Positions 1 to 5,261 are shown, counted from the stretch's first letter. The stretch: DNA of 6,786 bases from an uncultured Clostridia bacterium (GCA_946615295.1 CAMOHL010000040.1:1-6786), one strand, 5' to 3'. A program made the numbers and translations. Notes: generated by a model not told the origin, from the sequence alone.

Positions 1-657
1 ATAATATGGGCTTATGAAGAACATATTGAATGTTTCTGTTGTTCCATAGTAGTGCCAGATTATGTTTGCTCCAAGTGCGATAGCACAAACAATAACAAAA
101 ACTTCAAGGGCTTTCAAAACAGACTTAAGATTGATTTCTATGCTTTTTGTCGCAAAAATCAAGCAACCGATTATTATCATACTTCCGTGGCAAACCATTG
201 TTTGAATGTTTATGCCGATATATTTCATAAACACATCGCCAGGATATAGCATCACACAAAGTCCAGCAAACATCGCAAATGTCGCTAAATAACAAAGCAA
301 ATTATCGTGAATTCTGCCTTTTCTGATGATTCCTGCAAGAAGCATTAAGTACATAGGAGTAGAGCAAAATTGGAATGGAAAAGCATACCATTGATATGAC
401 CAAGTTGATGCTCCGCCACCGACATAGTTGAAGCTGAAAATAAGCTGCTTGTAAACTTCAAAGATTATAACTACAATGCCTGTTATCAAAACGATGTTGT
501 TTACCGCTCTTTGCGAAATTCTTTTTCTAAAAGTAAAAATAAGCAGGCAGGTGATTATGACTATTGCTAAAGACAGAATGTGAAACCATCCATAAAGATT
601 TGGTTTTTGCATTTCACCTTGAAGAAAATGCATGATTTTTTCTATTGTTGTATCCAT
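1..657 (-). CDS. YwaF/TMEM164-like integral membrane protein (3' end outside window)
   Basis: An open frame runs from an ATG at 657-655 to the left edge: 219 codons with no stop, so the C-terminus is missing. The start is set by AAGGGG (670-665), 7 nt upstream. The product is very hydrophobic, with about six to seven spans (roughly residues 25-43, 53-76, 94-111, 119-138, 152-170, 183-201, then the cut end). Features resembling the YwaF/TMEM164 family are the motif FPFQFC (93-98, compare LPLHLC in YwaF), a His in a later span (MVCHGSM, H157), and a C-terminal segment N...W...G...FNMFF..P (199-217). TMEM164 is reported to be a cysteine-dependent lipid acyltransferase; C98 and H157 would be the matching residues, but that is inference. 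The assignment rests on motifs recalled from the family, not on a search. It has its own promoter, divergent from the gene at 825. Confidence 0.7.
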   Translation of the reverse strand, partial: MDTTIEKIMHFLQGEMQKPNLYGWFHILSLAIVIITCLLIFTFRKRISQRAVNNIVLITGIVVIIFEVYKQLIFSFNYVGGGASTWSYQWYAFPFQFCSTPMYLMLLAGIIRKGRIHDNLLCYLATFAMFAGLCVMLYPGDVFMKYIGINIQTMVCHGSMIIIGCLIFATKSIEINLKSVLKALEVFVIVCAIALGANIIWHYYGTTETFNMFFISPYY

Positions 658-678
658 TTTTTATCCCCTTTCTCTTTT

Positions 679-707
679 AATATATCAAAAATATATAAAT
701 AAGTCAA
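679..707 (-). promoter_or_regulatory. Sigma-A promoter for the YwaF-like gene
   Basis: On the minus strand, TTGACT (707-702) is followed after exactly 17 bp by TATATT (684-679). The predicted start is near 672, giving a leader of only about 15 nt that just contains the AAGGGG ribosome site. Confidence 0.75.
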
Positions 708-772
708 AATTCTATAAATGTCTTTGCAAAAAAAATATGATTAGTGTGGTTTTGTGTTTGTGTAAATGAGTA

Positions 773-802
773 TTGACTTTTAAATATTCTATGTGGTAAA
801 AT
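773..802 (+). promoter_or_regulatory. Sigma-A promoter with extended -10 for the duplicated-repeat gene
   Basis: TTGACT (773-778) and TAAAAT (797-802) are separated by 18 bp, with a TGn extension directly before the -10 box (TGG at 794-796). The predicted start is near 809, so the ATG at 804 would lie upstream of the transcript. This supports the ATG at 825 as the true start. Confidence 0.7.
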
Positions 803-824
803 AATGATATATAGGAGGGAGTTT

Positions 825-1163
825 ATGAGAGAAAATGAAACTATGAAATTTTTTAAAAAATTAGTAGAAGATATAAAAAATGGAACAGTTAAATTTGAAG
901 ATTATACTGAAGACAAAGTGAGTGATGCTATAAGCTCAATGAACAACATTATGGAAAATGGTGGAGATAGCAACGCAGACAACTGGTTGTATAGATTCGT
1001 AGCTTATAATATGCTAAAAGAAAGTATTGAGGAATTTGATGGATCAGCAAGTAGTTTGTCTGATGCTATGGATTTCAATAAAGCGCTTTCTGTTGCAGAA
1101 GAAAATGGCGAAAAAGAGAAAGTTGCAGAGTATGAAGATTTCTTGTATGCACTTATCAGAGAA
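825..1163 (+). repeat. Repeat unit 1 of the internally duplicated gene
   Basis: First copy of the duplicated unit, codons 1-113. Its partner begins exactly 390 nt downstream (1215), so the two stay in frame. The DNA is also similar, including an identical 18-nt stretch at 957-974 and 1347-1364. Confidence 0.85.
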
Positions 1164-1589
1164 TTGAAGAAAGAAAAGAATAAAGATTCCGAAAAACCAA
1201 ATAAAACAGTTCTTATGAGTGAAGAAGAAACTAAAGATTTCTTTAAAAAATTTGTTGAAGATGTAAAAAATGGCACTGTAAAATTTGAAAATTATACTGC
1301 GGATAAGGTTAATGTTGCTACATTGTCATTAATGAAAATTATGGGAAATGGTGGAGATAGCAACTCAGATAACTGGTTGTATTTCTTTGCAGCTTATAAT
1401 ATGACAAAGGAAGACAACAAAGATTTTGATGGAGATGTAAACAGTCATGAGTGCCTTTTCAATTTCAATCAAGCAATTTCAATTGCAGAAAAAAATGGCG
1501 AGAAAGAGAAGGTGACAGAGTATAAAGATTTCTTGCGTGCACTTACAAGAGAAAAAAATAAAGTTATGAAATCAATAAAAGAAATTTAA
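825..1589 (+). CDS. Uncharacterised acidic protein of two tandem ~113-residue repeats
   Basis: Translation from the ATG at 825 gives 254 residues. AGGAGG (813-818) lies 6 nt upstream; the in-frame ATG at 804 is rejected because it falls within the promoter/start region and would make the ribosome site coding. Residues 1-113 and 131-243 align without a gap; by hand count 72 of 113 positions are identical (about 64%). Well-conserved blocks are KKxVEDxKNGTVKFE (11-25), NGGDSN.DNWLY (45-56) and NGEKEKV.EY.DFL (94-107). A charged linker of about 17 residues joins the copies, and the second begins with a retained Met (M131). The protein is rich in Glu, Lys and Asp, appears mainly helical, and shows no signal peptide, membrane span or catalytic motif. 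The alternating helices recall TPR/Sel1-type repeats, but I do not recognise the family and assign no function. It looks monocistronic, with its own promoter and terminator. Confidence 0.85.
   Translation: MRENETMKFFKKLVEDIKNGTVKFEDYTEDKVSDAISSMNNIMENGGDSNADNWLYRFVAYNMLKESIEEFDGSASSLSDAMDFNKALSVAEENGEKEKVAEYEDFLYALIRELKKEKNKDSEKPNKTVLMSEEETKDFFKKFVEDVKNGTVKFENYTADKVNVATLSLMKIMGNGGDSNSDNWLYFFAAYNMTKEDNKDFDGDVNSHECLFNFNQAISIAEKNGEKEKVTEYKDFLRALTREKNKVMKSIKEI
1215..1553 (+). repeat. Repeat unit 2 of the internally duplicated gene
   Basis: Second copy of the unit, codons 131-243, beginning with an internal ATG aligned to the gene's own start codon. No Shine-Dalgarno sequence precedes this ATG, so internal initiation is not supported. 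The retained Met suggests fusion of two tandem gene copies. Confidence 0.85.
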
Positions 1590-1593
1590 AATT

Positions 1594-1632
1594 AAAAAAA
1601 TAAAAAGAAGAAAACTTCTTTTTATTTTTTTT
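1594..1632 (+). terminator. Rho-independent terminator after the duplicated-repeat gene
   Basis: A mostly A-T hairpin of up to 17 bp (1594-1610 with 1615-1631, AAAA loop) starts 5 nt after the stop codon. The strongest part is GAAG/CTTC next to the loop, and the 3' arm is the U-rich tract itself. The many A:U pairs make its real strength uncertain. Confidence 0.75.
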
Positions 1633-1641
1633 ATAAAATAC

Positions 1642-1670
1642 TTGACAGAAAAAATATTTATGGTTATAAT
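1642..1670 (+). promoter_or_regulatory. Perfect-consensus sigma-A promoter for tRNA-Ile
   Basis: TTGACA (1642-1647) and TATAAT (1665-1670) are both exact consensus, with the optimal 17-bp spacer. The predicted start is near 1677, about 49 nt before the mature tRNA. Such a strong promoter is expected for a stable RNA gene. Confidence 0.9.
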
Positions 1671-1688
1671 AAAAGGGCATTCGAAAAT

Positions 1689-1709
1689 ACAAAGCCATCC
1701 CCGCTTTGT
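1689..1709 (+). other. Hairpin in the tRNA precursor 5' leader
   Basis: ACAAAGC (1689-1695) pairs with GCTTTGT (1703-1709) around a 7-nt loop, within the leader that RNase P would remove. The same 5' arm region (1692-1699, AAGCCATC) is also fully complementary to 1724-1731, which covers the start of the acceptor stem, so two folds compete on paper. Confidence 0.45.
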
Positions 1710-1725
1710 GTTAAAGAATGTTTGA

Positions 1726-1802
1726 TGGCTTGTAGCTCAGTCGGTTAGAGCACCACCCTGATAAGGTGGGGGTCGGTGGTTCGAGTCCACTCAAGCCAAC
1801 CA
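1726..1802 (+). tRNA. tRNA-Ile (anticodon GAT)
   Basis: A complete 77-nt cloverleaf can be folded. The acceptor stem is TGGCTTG/CAAGCCA (perfect). The D stem is GCTC/GAGC. The anticodon stem CCACC/GGTGG encloses the loop CTGATAA, with anticodon GAT at 1760-1762, which reads AUC and AUU isoleucine codons. The T stem GGTGG/CCACT carries the loop TTCGAGT. The discriminator is A and the CCA end (1800-1802) is encoded in the DNA. It lies alone behind a consensus promoter and is followed by two terminators. No rRNA genes are adjacent in the window, although tRNA-Ile(GAT) is often found in rRNA operons. Confidence 0.97.
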
Positions 1803-1807
1803 GATTT

Positions 1808-1837
1808 GGATTGAGTTAATCAATCCTTTTTTGTTTT
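1808..1837 (+). terminator. First terminator after tRNA-Ile
   Basis: GGATTGA (1808-1814) and TCAATCC (1820-1826) form a perfect 7-bp stem with a 5-nt loop. It is followed directly by TTTTTTGTTTTT (1827-1838 region), beginning 6 nt after the tRNA CCA end. Confidence 0.88.
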
Positions 1838-1893
1838 TATAGACACTTTAAACGAACAAAGTGAGTATAAGGGAATATAGTTGGTGATTTAAA

Positions 1894-1907
1894 ACTCAAG
1901 CCAACCA
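1894..1907 (+). repeat. Duplicated 3' end of tRNA-Ile (att-like or tRNA relic)
   Basis: ACTCAAGCCAACCA at 1894-1907 exactly repeats the last 14 nt of the tRNA (1789-1802), 105 bp downstream, including the encoded CCA. Just before it, GGTGATTTAAA (1883-1893) weakly resembles the T-arm of the tRNA (GGTGGTTCGAG). A second terminator follows 4 nt later. No integrase or mobile gene lies between the copies. Confidence 0.85.
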
Positions 1908-1910
1908 AGG

Positions 1911-1933
1911 TCACTCTTCGGAGTGATTTTTTT
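1911..1933 (+). terminator. Second terminator with UUCG tetraloop
   Basis: TCACTC (1911-1916) and GAGTGA (1921-1926) form a 6-bp stem closed by a stable TTCG loop, followed by seven T residues. It lies after the duplicated tRNA 3' end, in the position expected for a tRNA gene's own terminator. Read from the minus strand it lacks a U-tract, so it would not serve the converging pyrophosphatase gene. Confidence 0.85.
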
Positions 1934-1958
1934 GTTTAAAAAAAATTGTTAGTCTTTA

Positions 1959-2492
1959 CTATTTTTTGAGAATTTCTTTTTTGTAAAATTCTAAGCTTTC
2001 AGCAATAATTCCCAAAGCTCTTTCACGGTCACCAAGTTCCTTCACTTCAACAGGTTTGTTTTCAAGTTGCTTATACACTTTCAAGAAGTGCATCAATTCT
2101 TCAAAGATGTGATTTGGAAGTTCACTAATATCCTTATAGTTGTTGTATTGTGGATCACCATATGGAATTGCGATAACCTTTTCATCTCTCTCATTTCTGT
2201 CTGTCATAATGATGACTCCAATTGGGTAACATCTTACCAAACACAATCTTTCAAGTGGTTGTGAACACAAAACAAACACATCAAGAGGGTCATGGTCACC
2301 ACAATATGTAAGTGGTATGAATCCATAATTCATTGGGTAGTGTGTGCTTGTATAAAGAACTCTGTCCATAATCAGACATCCTGTTTCTTTATCAAGTTCA
2401 TATTTTGTTTTGTCTCCCTGTTGAATTTCAATACAAGCAATAAAATCATCAGGTTTTATTCTGCTTTCATCTATATCTTTCCAAATATTCAT
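1959..2492 (-). CDS. ppa: Inorganic pyrophosphatase, family I (soluble)
   Basis: Hydrolyses pyrophosphate to two phosphates in the cytoplasm with Mg2+, pulling forward nucleic acid, aminoacyl-tRNA and lipid biosynthesis. The 177-residue length matches the E. coli enzyme (175 in my recall). Expected active-site residues are all present: E22, K30, E32, R44, Y52 and Y56 (in HYPMNYGFI), D66/D68/D71 in DHDPLDV, D98, D103, K105 and Y140-K141. The second position of the D-x-D-P-x-D signature is His instead of the usual Ser, Gly, Asp or Asn; the catalytic aspartates are intact. The ATG at 2492-2490 is supported by AAGGAG (2505-2500), 7 nt upstream. It appears monocistronic, with its own extended -10 promoter. 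No clear terminator is visible after the TAG stop, and the gene converges on the tRNA region. Confidence 0.97.
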   Translation of the reverse strand: MNIWKDIDESRIKPDDFIACIEIQQGDKTKYELDKETGCLIMDRVLYTSTHYPMNYGFIPLTYCGDHDPLDVFVLCSQPLERLCLVRCYPIGVIIMTDRNERDEKVIAIPYGDPQYNNYKDISELPNHIFEELMHFLKVYKQLENKPVEVKELGDRERALGIIAESLEFYKKEILKK

Positions 2493-2516
2493 TATTTTTC
2501 TCCTTATGTGCCTGTT

Positions 2517-2545
2517 ATTATAACATAATTATTTTTTTTATACAA
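2517..2545 (-). promoter_or_regulatory. Extended -10 promoter for ppa
   Basis: On the minus strand a consensus TATAAT (2522-2517) is preceded by TGT, forming the extended -10 element. A weak TTGTAT (2545-2540) stands 17 bp upstream. The predicted start near 2510 gives a leader of about 18 nt. Confidence 0.7.
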
Positions 2546-2689
2546 GTGCATTTAGGGGTATTTATTTTTTTATAAAGATTTTTGACATGAATAATTTAGT
2601 AATTTTGCTAGAAAAATCGGTCTCTGAACAATTTGAAGCTCGGATTTATTATTTGTCAAAACACAGATGTAAAACATCAAAAAATGTGA

Positions 2690-2718
2690 AAATAAAAAAA
2701 GAGTGAAAATCCACTCTT
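2690..2718 (-). terminator. Rho-independent terminator after cardiolipin synthase
   Basis: On the minus strand AAGAGTG (2718-2712) pairs with CACTCTT (2705-2699) around a 6-nt loop, followed by a run of T residues (opposite the A-run ending at 2700). It begins 7 nt after the TAA stop. Confidence 0.85.
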
Positions 2719-2725
2719 CTTTTGT

Positions 2726-4312
2726 TTAAAACAATGGGGCAAAAATGTTGAGCAGTGACCAAATAAATCTTGAGAAAATGTTTGCTTTTGTATTTTCTTC
2801 AAAAATTTCGACTGAGTCTTGAAGGGTGGTGTTGAAATCGTTTGCAATGTCTTTGATGACTTCGTGTTCACAAATAAAAACACTGTTTTCAAAGTGGTGT
2901 ACAAGAGAGCGATAGTCCATATTCACTGTGCCAATCAAAGCATATTTGTCATCAACAACATATATCTTTGAGTGAATAAATCCGGGAGCATATTCATAGA
3001 TTTTAACTCCCGCTTGCAACAATTTTGGATAATAACTTTTTGTTATCAAGAAGATTGATCTTTTGTCTGGAATATGTGGGGTTATGATTTTGACATCCAC
3101 ACCTCTGAAAGCAGCATTTTCAAGTGCCTGTTCAAGTTCGGTATCAATAATAAGATATGGGGTGGTGATGCAAACAGATTTTTTTGCTTGATTGATAAGA
3201 CCCAAAATCAAGGTTTTTGAAACTCTATATTTATAGGCAGGTTTTGGGCCATCTCCAAATGGCACACAAAAACCTTCGTTTTCGACTTTGTAGTCAACAA
3301 AATATTTTTCTGTTTCTTCAATTTTGTGTTTTGAGTTTAGATTGAAATCAACAATAAAAAGTTTTGTCATTTCGCCGACAGCTTGCCCTTCAAGTCTGAT
3401 TCCGCAATCTTTCCAGTGACCAAATTTTTCGATTTCATTTATGTATTCATCCGCAATGTTTATTCCACCGGTATAGGCGATTTTTCCGTCAATTATTGTC
3501 ATTTTCCTGTGGCTACGGTTGTTGAAACGGTTGTTTGCTTGACCTTTAAGTTTTGAGAATGGAACTGTTTCTATTCTTCTTTTTGTCAAAGTTTTGTAAT
3601 ATCTGCTTGGAAGTTTTTTCATACAACCGATATCATCATAGACAATTTTGACATCCACACCGTTCCTGACTTTTTCTTCCAAGACATCAAGGACACTGTT
3701 CCAGAAAAATCCGTTTTCGATGATGAAATATTCCATAAAAATAAATTCTTCAGCTTTTTCGAGATCCTGCAAAAGAGAATCAAAATATGCTTTTCCATCT
3801 GGAAGATAATCAATTTTAGTGTTTTTATATAGATGTGTGTAAGAAAATTTTTTAAGAACCGTCACTTGCTCAAAAGCTCGTCTGTTTTGTTTTTCAAGTT
3901 GATTCATATTTTTTGAGTCATCAAAATCGATGGATACTTTGTTTTGAAATGATATTCGCTTGCTTTGTCCTTTTGTCAATTCTCTTGAATAAAACATAAA
4001 GTAGCTCATAAATCCAATTATTGGAATCAGCAAAACAAAAAACAGCCAAGGGGACTTATAGTCTGGATTGTCTTTTGAGTTGATAATCATAATTGCTACA
4101 GCAAGTTGAGTGAAAACAACAGCAATATAAAAGTAAGGGACAAAAATTGTTAATGCTACGACTGCACCAATAACAAGCAAAAATTCAATAAGCATAATTG
4201 TCAGTGCGACAGAAAATCTCAAAGGTATAAATTTTATCCTTTTCAGCTTTACCTTTTTTCTTGCCCTACGATATCTTCTTTCTTCTTTGATAATAGATTT
4301 GTTTTCGTTCAT
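2726..4312 (-). CDS. cls: Cardiolipin synthase (phospholipase D superfamily)
   Basis: Joins two phosphatidylglycerol molecules into cardiolipin plus glycerol at the cytoplasmic membrane. The 528-residue protein has a basic N-terminal tail (10-30) and three predicted membrane spans (about 33-58, 60-78, 88-108), the last two with the NPxYK..W region forming the usual PLD-type N-terminal domain. Two catalytic HKD motifs follow: H268-K270-D275 (HRKMTIIDG) with GG.N at 282-285, and H447-K449-D454 (HSKIYVVDD) with G461..N464. Family members are often about 480-510 residues, so the extra length is the N-terminal tail. The only sensible start is the ATG at 4312-4310; no Shine-Dalgarno precedes it, and the promoter predicts transcription beginning about 1 nt upstream. 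The gene is separated from the regulator upstream by a terminator, so it is probably transcribed alone. Confidence 0.95.
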   Translation of the reverse strand: MNENKSIIKEERRYRRARKKVKLKRIKFIPLRFSVALTIMLIEFLLVIGAVVALTIFVPYFYIAVVFTQLAVAIMIINSKDNPDYKSPWLFFVLLIPIIGFMSYFMFYSRELTKGQSKRISFQNKVSIDFDDSKNMNQLEKQNRRAFEQVTVLKKFSYTHLYKNTKIDYLPDGKAYFDSLLQDLEKAEEFIFMEYFIIENGFFWNSVLDVLEEKVRNGVDVKIVYDDIGCMKKLPSRYYKTLTKRRIETVPFSKLKGQANNRFNNRSHRKMTIIDGKIAYTGGINIADEYINEIEKFGHWKDCGIRLEGQAVGEMTKLFIVDFNLNSKHKIEETEKYFVDYKVENEGFCVPFGDGPKPAYKYRVSKTLILGLINQAKKSVCITTPYLIIDTELEQALENAAFRGVDVKIITPHIPDKRSIFLITKSYYPKLLQAGVKIYEYAPGFIHSKIYVVDDKYALIGTVNMDYRSLVHHFENSVFICEHEVIKDIANDFNTTLQDSVEIFEENTKANIFSRFIWSLLNIFAPLF

Positions 4313-4319
4313 TGAATAT

Positions 4320-4348
4320 AGTATATCACAAAGATTTTTGTTTTACAA
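4320..4348 (-). promoter_or_regulatory. Promoter for cls predicting a leaderless mRNA
   Basis: On the minus strand TATACT (4325-4320) carries a TGA extension (4328-4326), and TTGTAA (4348-4343) lies 17 bp upstream. Standard spacing puts +1 at about 4313, one base before the ATG at 4312. This agrees with the absence of any ribosome-binding sequence. Confidence 0.6.
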
Positions 4349-4373
4349 AAAAATCACCCATTTTGAGTGATTA
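4346..4373 (-). terminator. Terminator overlapping the stop codon of the XRE membrane protein
   Basis: On the minus strand AATCACTC (4372-4365) pairs with GGGTGATT (4359-4352), with one G:U pair and a 5-nt loop, followed by seven T residues. The stem starts inside the TAA stop codon (4373-4371). It also overlaps the -35 region of the cls promoter, so the two signals are tightly packed. Confidence 0.8.
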
Positions 4374-5045
4374 CTTTTGTTTTTTTATTATAGACTTTTG
4401 TTCGGACTCAACTTGTTTAGAATCCATTTCAGTCTGCTCAGTTTTCTTTTCTTTTGAAGGTTTTTTATATTTTCTTGGCATAACATAACACCAAACAGCC
4501 CATGCAAGTTGGGCAGGCACACCAAGTGTAAACAAAAGCCACAAGTTGTATTCCATAAATTGAAGATAGAAGGCTGTGATAAAACTCCAAATGAAAAGGG
4601 AGAGCATAACAAATGGGAATGTTCTTCGTTTAAGGAAGAGTCCAAAGCTAAACATAATTATTGCAGAAGCTGGGATAACCCAAACAAAAATTGTCCAAAG
4701 ATTTAGATTTAAAAAAGATTGACAATAGAAAAAGGTTATTGTAGCACCAAAAAGCAAAAGACAAATGCAAAGAAGGCAAGTCACAAGCACTCTGATTTTT
4801 TTTCTTTTCTCGTTTTCTTCATTTCGTTTAAGGATGTTTGACCTAAAAAGCAATTCGATTGGCACATCAAAAACCACACTTATTTGTTGGAGGGTTTCAA
4901 CACTTGGGCACAGTTCTGCTCTTTCCCAGCGAGAGACTGTGTTGTCAGAATAATTGAGTTTTTCTGCAAGATCTTGTTGTGTGAGATTGTTTTTCTTTCT
5001 GAGTGCAACCAAATTTTTTGCAACAATTTCTTTTATGTCTTCCAT
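4371..5045 (-). CDS. XRE-family helix-turn-helix protein with four membrane spans
   Basis: A 224-residue protein with an N-terminal XRE/Cro-type DNA-binding domain (about 10-68), including LTQQDLAEKL, the recognition helix region SDNTVSRWE and PSVETLQQIS. After a charged linker (69-83) come four predicted membrane helices (about 84-106, 116-137, 142-162, 167-188) and a Lys/Glu-rich tail (190-224). It is therefore probably a membrane-tethered transcription regulator; ligand and targets are unknown. The start is the ATG at 5045-5043, read from GAGG (5054-5051) at 5-nt spacing. An in-frame GTG at 5051-5049 would add two residues but overlaps the ribosome site and has none of its own. The gene is divergent from the GT8 operon across a region with operator-like repeats. 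A role in regulating that operon or cls is inference from position. Confidence 0.88.
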   Translation of the reverse strand: MEDIKEIVAKNLVALRKKNNLTQQDLAEKLNYSDNTVSRWERAELCPSVETLQQISVVFDVPIELLFRSNILKRNEENEKRKKIRVLVTCLLCICLLLFGATITFFYCQSFLNLNLWTIFVWVIPASAIIMFSFGLFLKRRTFPFVMLSLFIWSFITAFYLQFMEYNLWLLFTLGVPAQLAWAVWCYVMPRKYKKPSKEKKTEQTEMDSKQVESEQKSIIKKQK

Positions 5046-5060
5046 TTCCACCTCAAAAAA

Positions 5061-5089
5061 ATTATATCATTATAAAAAAAGAAAAACAA
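5061..5089 (-). promoter_or_regulatory. Promoter for the XRE membrane protein, with tandem -10 boxes
   Basis: Two consensus TATAAT hexamers stand 8 bp apart on the minus strand (5074-5069 and 5066-5061). The proximal one has a TGA extension and a weak TTGTTT (5089-5084) 17 bp upstream. Using it, +1 falls near 5054, so the mRNA would start at the GAGG ribosome site with a 9-nt leader. Confidence 0.6.
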
Positions 5090-5123
5090 ACGATTTGCTC
5101 GTGTTTTCGAAACTTTTTATTCA

Positions 5124-5169
5124 AATTCCCATATGGTGGGAATATGTTTTTGGCAATTCCCATTTGGTG
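5124..5169. promoter_or_regulatory. Paired operator-like repeats between the regulator and the GT8 operon
   Basis: AATTCCCATATGGTG (5124-5138) recurs as AATTCCCATTTGGTG (5155-5169), 14 of 15 bases identical, with a 31-bp offset that is close to three helical turns. The first copy is also a dyad: ATTCCCA (5125-5131) and TGGGAAT (5137-5143) flank 5 bp, and CCATATGG (5129-5136) is a perfect palindrome. The second copy is less symmetrical. The sites lie upstream of both divergent promoters, so they could bind an activator or repressor; the adjacent XRE protein is an obvious but unproven candidate. Confidence 0.6.
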
Positions 5170-5190
5170 AAAAGAGGTTGGGAGTGCAAT

Positions 5191-5219
5191 TTGAATTTTT
5201 CACTTTAAATTTTCATAAA
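5191..5219 (+). promoter_or_regulatory. Possible promoter for the GT8-acyltransferase operon
   Basis: TTGAAT (5191-5196) is followed after 17 bp by CATAAA (5214-5219), both imperfect. It is the best pair I see between the operator-like repeats and the gene, and would give a leader of about 36 nt. A weak core promoter would fit dependence on an upstream-bound activator. Confidence 0.35.
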
Positions 5220-5261
5220 ATTTTGTAATAATGATGATGTCTTTAATGACAAGGAGGTTTT

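Noticed and set aside
52..249. Plus-strand 65-residue reading frame near the left edge
   Set aside because: Antisense to the YwaF-like membrane protein, whose frame is open for 219 codons and has a promoter and ribosome site.
804..824. Upstream ATG at 804 as the start of the duplicated-repeat gene
   Set aside because: It lies 2 bases after the -10 box, upstream of the predicted transcript start, and would turn the AGGAGG ribosome site into codons. The ATG at 825 is well placed.
1004..1276. Minus-strand 90-residue reading frame
   Set aside because: Shadow of the plus-strand duplicated gene, rich in Ser and Phe as expected from antisense of Glu/Lys codons, with no ribosome site.
825..1589. 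The duplicated gene as a CRISPR-like or satellite repeat
   Set aside because: There are only two copies, both coding in one continuous frame with diverged sequence; no short regularly spaced repeats occur anywhere in the window.
1844..1863. Small hairpin CACTTT/AAAGTG in the tRNA trailer
   Set aside because: Six A-T rich pairs with an 8-nt loop and no U-tract; too weak to call a terminator or structured RNA.
1926..1958. A possible terminator for ppa on the minus strand
   Set aside because: Only A:U runs can pair, without a G:C core, and the nearby TCACTC/GAGTGA hairpin has no U-tract on that strand. I see no convincing ppa terminator.
2067..2528. Plus-strand frames across the ppa gene
   Set aside because: Antisense shadows of a fully conserved pyrophosphatase.
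2587..2706. A 39-codon plus-strand reading frame in the ppa-cls gap, behind a TTGACA-like hexamer at 2582
   Set aside because: No ribosome-binding sequence, no matching -10 box at 16-18 bp, and its stop falls inside the cls terminator hairpin. The composition looks like AT-rich chance coding.
5046..5051. GTG at 5051-5049 as the start of the XRE membrane protein
   Set aside because: It overlaps the GAGGTG ribosome site and has no ribosome site of its own; the ATG at 5045 has suitable spacing.
4388..5208. Several 60-85 residue frames overlapping the XRE gene on both strands
   Set aside because: They lack start signals and lie in other frames of a gene with clear domains.
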